From: Gammaproteobacteria bacterium
GTDB taxonomy: Bacteria; Pseudomonadota; Gammaproteobacteria; GCA-001735895
DNA length: 7,532 bases
Assembly (NCBI GenBank): GCA_021767985.1
Contig: JAASSH010000091.1
Location: forward strand, 1-7,532
Direction of reading: 5' to 3'
Both the position numbers and the translations under genes were made by a program. Of the stretch, positions 6,106 to 7,532 are shown one piece after another. Position 1 is the stretch's first letter; the number at the start of each line of letters is the position of its first letter. The notes below the pieces were generated by a model, which saw nothing but the letters and a program-made list of their open reading frames with translations, was not told where the DNA came from and did no database searches.

Positions 6106-7368
6106 ATGCACCATCCTACTCGCCTCCTTATATATGGCTTCACCATCGTCATCCTGTTGATGATAGCGCTGGCCTTTATCGCCTTTCATTCGAGTAGTGT
6201 CAGCAACCGAGACGTCAATCTCCAGGTTGCGCGCCAGCTGGAAAAGATAAATCTGGTCAATGAGCTCTCGACCATTATTCAAAGCCGTACCCGCTTCATG
6301 CAGTCCATGCTGCTGCACGACGAACAATTCATCGAGGACGAATCCTGGCCCAGCTTTAATCGCCTGAGAGGCTCCTACAACGAAACCCGTGAACGACTGA
6401 TGCCGATGCTGGCGCCGCGCGAACGAGAAATCATGGAGGCGATCGACCGCCTCGACCGCGACATCAGCGACCTGAACCGGCAGGTTTCGGTGCTGTTCCT
6501 GAACGGCAGCCGCGACGAAGCCAGCAAGGTACTATTGCAGGAAGTATTGCCCAAGACGGCTCCGTTACTGTCGCACCTCTCCGAACTGACGCAGGCGCAA
6601 CGCATGGATGTGCAAAAAGCGCTGCTGCTGTCGAGCAGTGATGCCGAGGCGAGCCGCACCCAGATCGCCATATTCTCGGTATTCGCGGTACTGGTCAGTT
6701 TGACCGTTACCTGTATTGCGATCTGGTATGGGCGCAAGCTTTCTGGCCAGTTACAGGACATGAACAATTATCTCGAACAGAAAATTTACGAGCGCACCGA
6801 ATCGCTACTCGATACCCAAAAGGAACTGCTGGAAGACAATAACGAGCTGACGCGCATGGCCCTGACCGACAGCCTGACCGGATTGTCGAACCGAACCCAT
6901 ATGAACCAGATCCTGCACAAGGAATACTCGCGCTTCGAGCGTCACAACCAGCGCTTCGGCATCATCATGCTCGACATAGATCACTTCAAGAGCGTCAATG
7001 ACAACTTCGGGCACGATACCGGCGACGCCGTGCTGAAGAAGCTGGCGATGATCTTCGAGAACGCGATACGCACCAGCGATTTTATTGCCCGCTGGGGCGG
7101 CGAGGAATTCCTGATTTGCTGCACCACGATCGAAGAAGACGACTTGCTGCCGATCGCCGAAACCATTCGTCAACTGGTGGCCAGCACCGAGTTCGACAAC
7201 GTTGGCCAGATAACCGCCAGCCTCGGTTGCGCCGCGATCGTCAAGGGCGAAACCATCGGCGAATTGATCAAGCGCTCCGACATCGCGCTCTACGAGGCCA
7301 AGAACAACGGCCGCAACATGACGGTGGTGTCCGAATTCACCGATCTGTCGCTCCCGGGTCAGGCCTAG
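6106..7368 (+). CDS. Membrane-bound diguanylate cyclase with periplasmic sensor region and GGDEF domain
   Basis: 420 residues. A transmembrane helix (about 8-27) is followed by a helical periplasmic region (about 31-185) resembling the four-helix-bundle sensor of chemoreceptors, then a second transmembrane helix (about 187-208). A signalling helix or coiled coil (about 213-250) leads into a GGDEF domain (about 251-410). Active-site features are intact: DSLTGLSNR (255-263), metal-binding D290 in MLDIDHFKSVND, the GGEEF signature (331-335) and ALYEAKNNGRN (394-404). An RTSD inhibitory site (322-325) lies exactly five residues before GGEEF, so product feedback inhibition is likely. The enzyme should make cyclic di-GMP from two GTP at the inner membrane in response to a periplasmic or membrane signal, affecting motility or biofilm. 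There is no EAL domain. The ribosome binding site is weak (AAGA at 6094-6097). It begins 61 bases after the acyltransferase-hydrolase gene with no clear terminator between them, so read-through is possible. The ligand cannot be deduced. Confidence 0.95.
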   Translation: MHHPTRLLIYGFTIVILLMIALAFIAFHSSSVSNRDVNLQVARQLEKINLVNELSTIIQSRTRFMQSMLLHDEQFIEDESWPSFNRLRGSYNETRERLMPMLAPREREIMEAIDRLDRDISDLNRQVSVLFLNGSRDEASKVLLQEVLPKTAPLLSHLSELTQAQRMDVQKALLLSSSDAEASRTQIAIFSVFAVLVSLTVTCIAIWYGRKLSGQLQDMNNYLEQKIYERTESLLDTQKELLEDNNELTRMALTDSLTGLSNRTHMNQILHKEYSRFERHNQRFGIIMLDIDHFKSVNDNFGHDTGDAVLKKLAMIFENAIRTSDFIARWGGEEFLICCTTIEEDDLLPIAETIRQLVASTEFDNVGQITASLGCAAIVKGETIGELIKRSDIALYEAKNNGRNMTVVSEFTDLSLPGQA

Positions 7369-7377
7369 TTCGCCTGC

Positions 7378-7532
7378 CTAGTCGATGGAATGCAGCTCGA
7401 CTTCGTGATTCGGTCCACGGCTGAACCATGCGTGGTGCACGCGCTCGGTACCGTGCTCGTAAAACAGTTTCAGGCTGTGGGTTACTACCGGAAAAGCCAA
7501 CTCTTCCCAGGGAATTTGCTGTTGGGTAAACA
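7378..7532 (-). CDS. C-terminal part of a minus-strand protein, possibly a Nudix hydrolase (5' end outside window)
   Basis: On the minus strand a frame is open from the window edge to a TAG at 7380-7378, giving about 50 residues. They include IPWEELAFPVVTHSLKLFY and end in HHAWFSRGPNHEVELHSID. The segment E-E-L-A-F-P-x-V-x-x-x-L-x-x-F/Y recalls the helix near the C-terminus of many Nudix hydrolases (W/D-E-I/L-A-F-P), but the diagnostic Nudix box would lie beyond the window, so the family call is tentative. Coding is supported by the codon composition and by the position: it ends nine bases from the cyclase stop in a tight convergent arrangement, and it explains the last 150 bases, which otherwise have no gene. 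Confidence 0.45.
   Translation of the reverse strand, partial: FTQQQIPWEELAFPVVTHSLKLFYEHGTERVHHAWFSRGPNHEVELHSID

Noticed and set aside
7116..7424. A 102-codon plus-strand frame overlapping the end of the GGDEF domain
   Set aside because: It is arginine-rich shadow coding of the cyclase in another frame, with no start signal or motif.

Overview
This window most likely comes from a gammaproteobacterium, probably free-living and aquatic. That is an inference from moderately high GC with GC-rich third codon positions, Sec-type signal sequences, E. coli-like Shine-Dalgarno and -10 elements, and the mix of protein families; no rRNA or other marker gene is present. It looks like ordinary chromosome: I see no insertion sequence, phage gene, tRNA, CRISPR array or integration site. 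Genes fill almost all of it, and no gene-free stretch exceeds 190 bases.

Layout, left to right. (1) The 3' end of a flavin-dependent amine oxidase family gene on the plus strand (1-506). (2) A 190-base gap with a strong 12-bp inverted repeat (544-580) and a good sigma70-type promoter (635-664). (3) A plus-strand peroxiredoxin/thioredoxin-like gene with a CxxC motif (697-1272). (4) Convergent to it, a minus-strand two-gene operon read from 3643 down to 1300. It encodes a secreted, C-terminally anchored von Willebrand factor A (VWA) protein, followed by a small membrane-anchored coiled-coil protein. The second gene most likely starts at a GTG at 1905 that overlaps the end of the VWA gene, so the two are probably translationally coupled. 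(5) A 127-base AT-rich divergent gap. (6) A plus-strand 757-residue protein (3771-6044) joining a glycerolipid-type acyltransferase region to a complete alpha/beta-hydrolase. (7) A plus-strand membrane-bound diguanylate cyclase (6106-7368), 61 bases downstream and possibly co-transcribed. (8) The 3' end of a minus-strand gene, possibly a Nudix hydrolase, converging on the cyclase (7378 to the window edge).

The genes do not form one obvious pathway. Two parts deserve attention. The first is the acyltransferase-hydrolase fusion, whose acyltransferase motifs are altered (H-x4-E instead of H-x4-D, and no arginine in the usual motif II position). It could transfer and release acyl chains in one polypeptide. 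The second is the VWA/coiled-coil pair: one protein has its folded domain in the periplasm, the other is predicted to face the cytoplasm, and their expression appears tightly linked. I found no clear defence system or other entirely new system; these two loci are the best candidates for undescribed biology.
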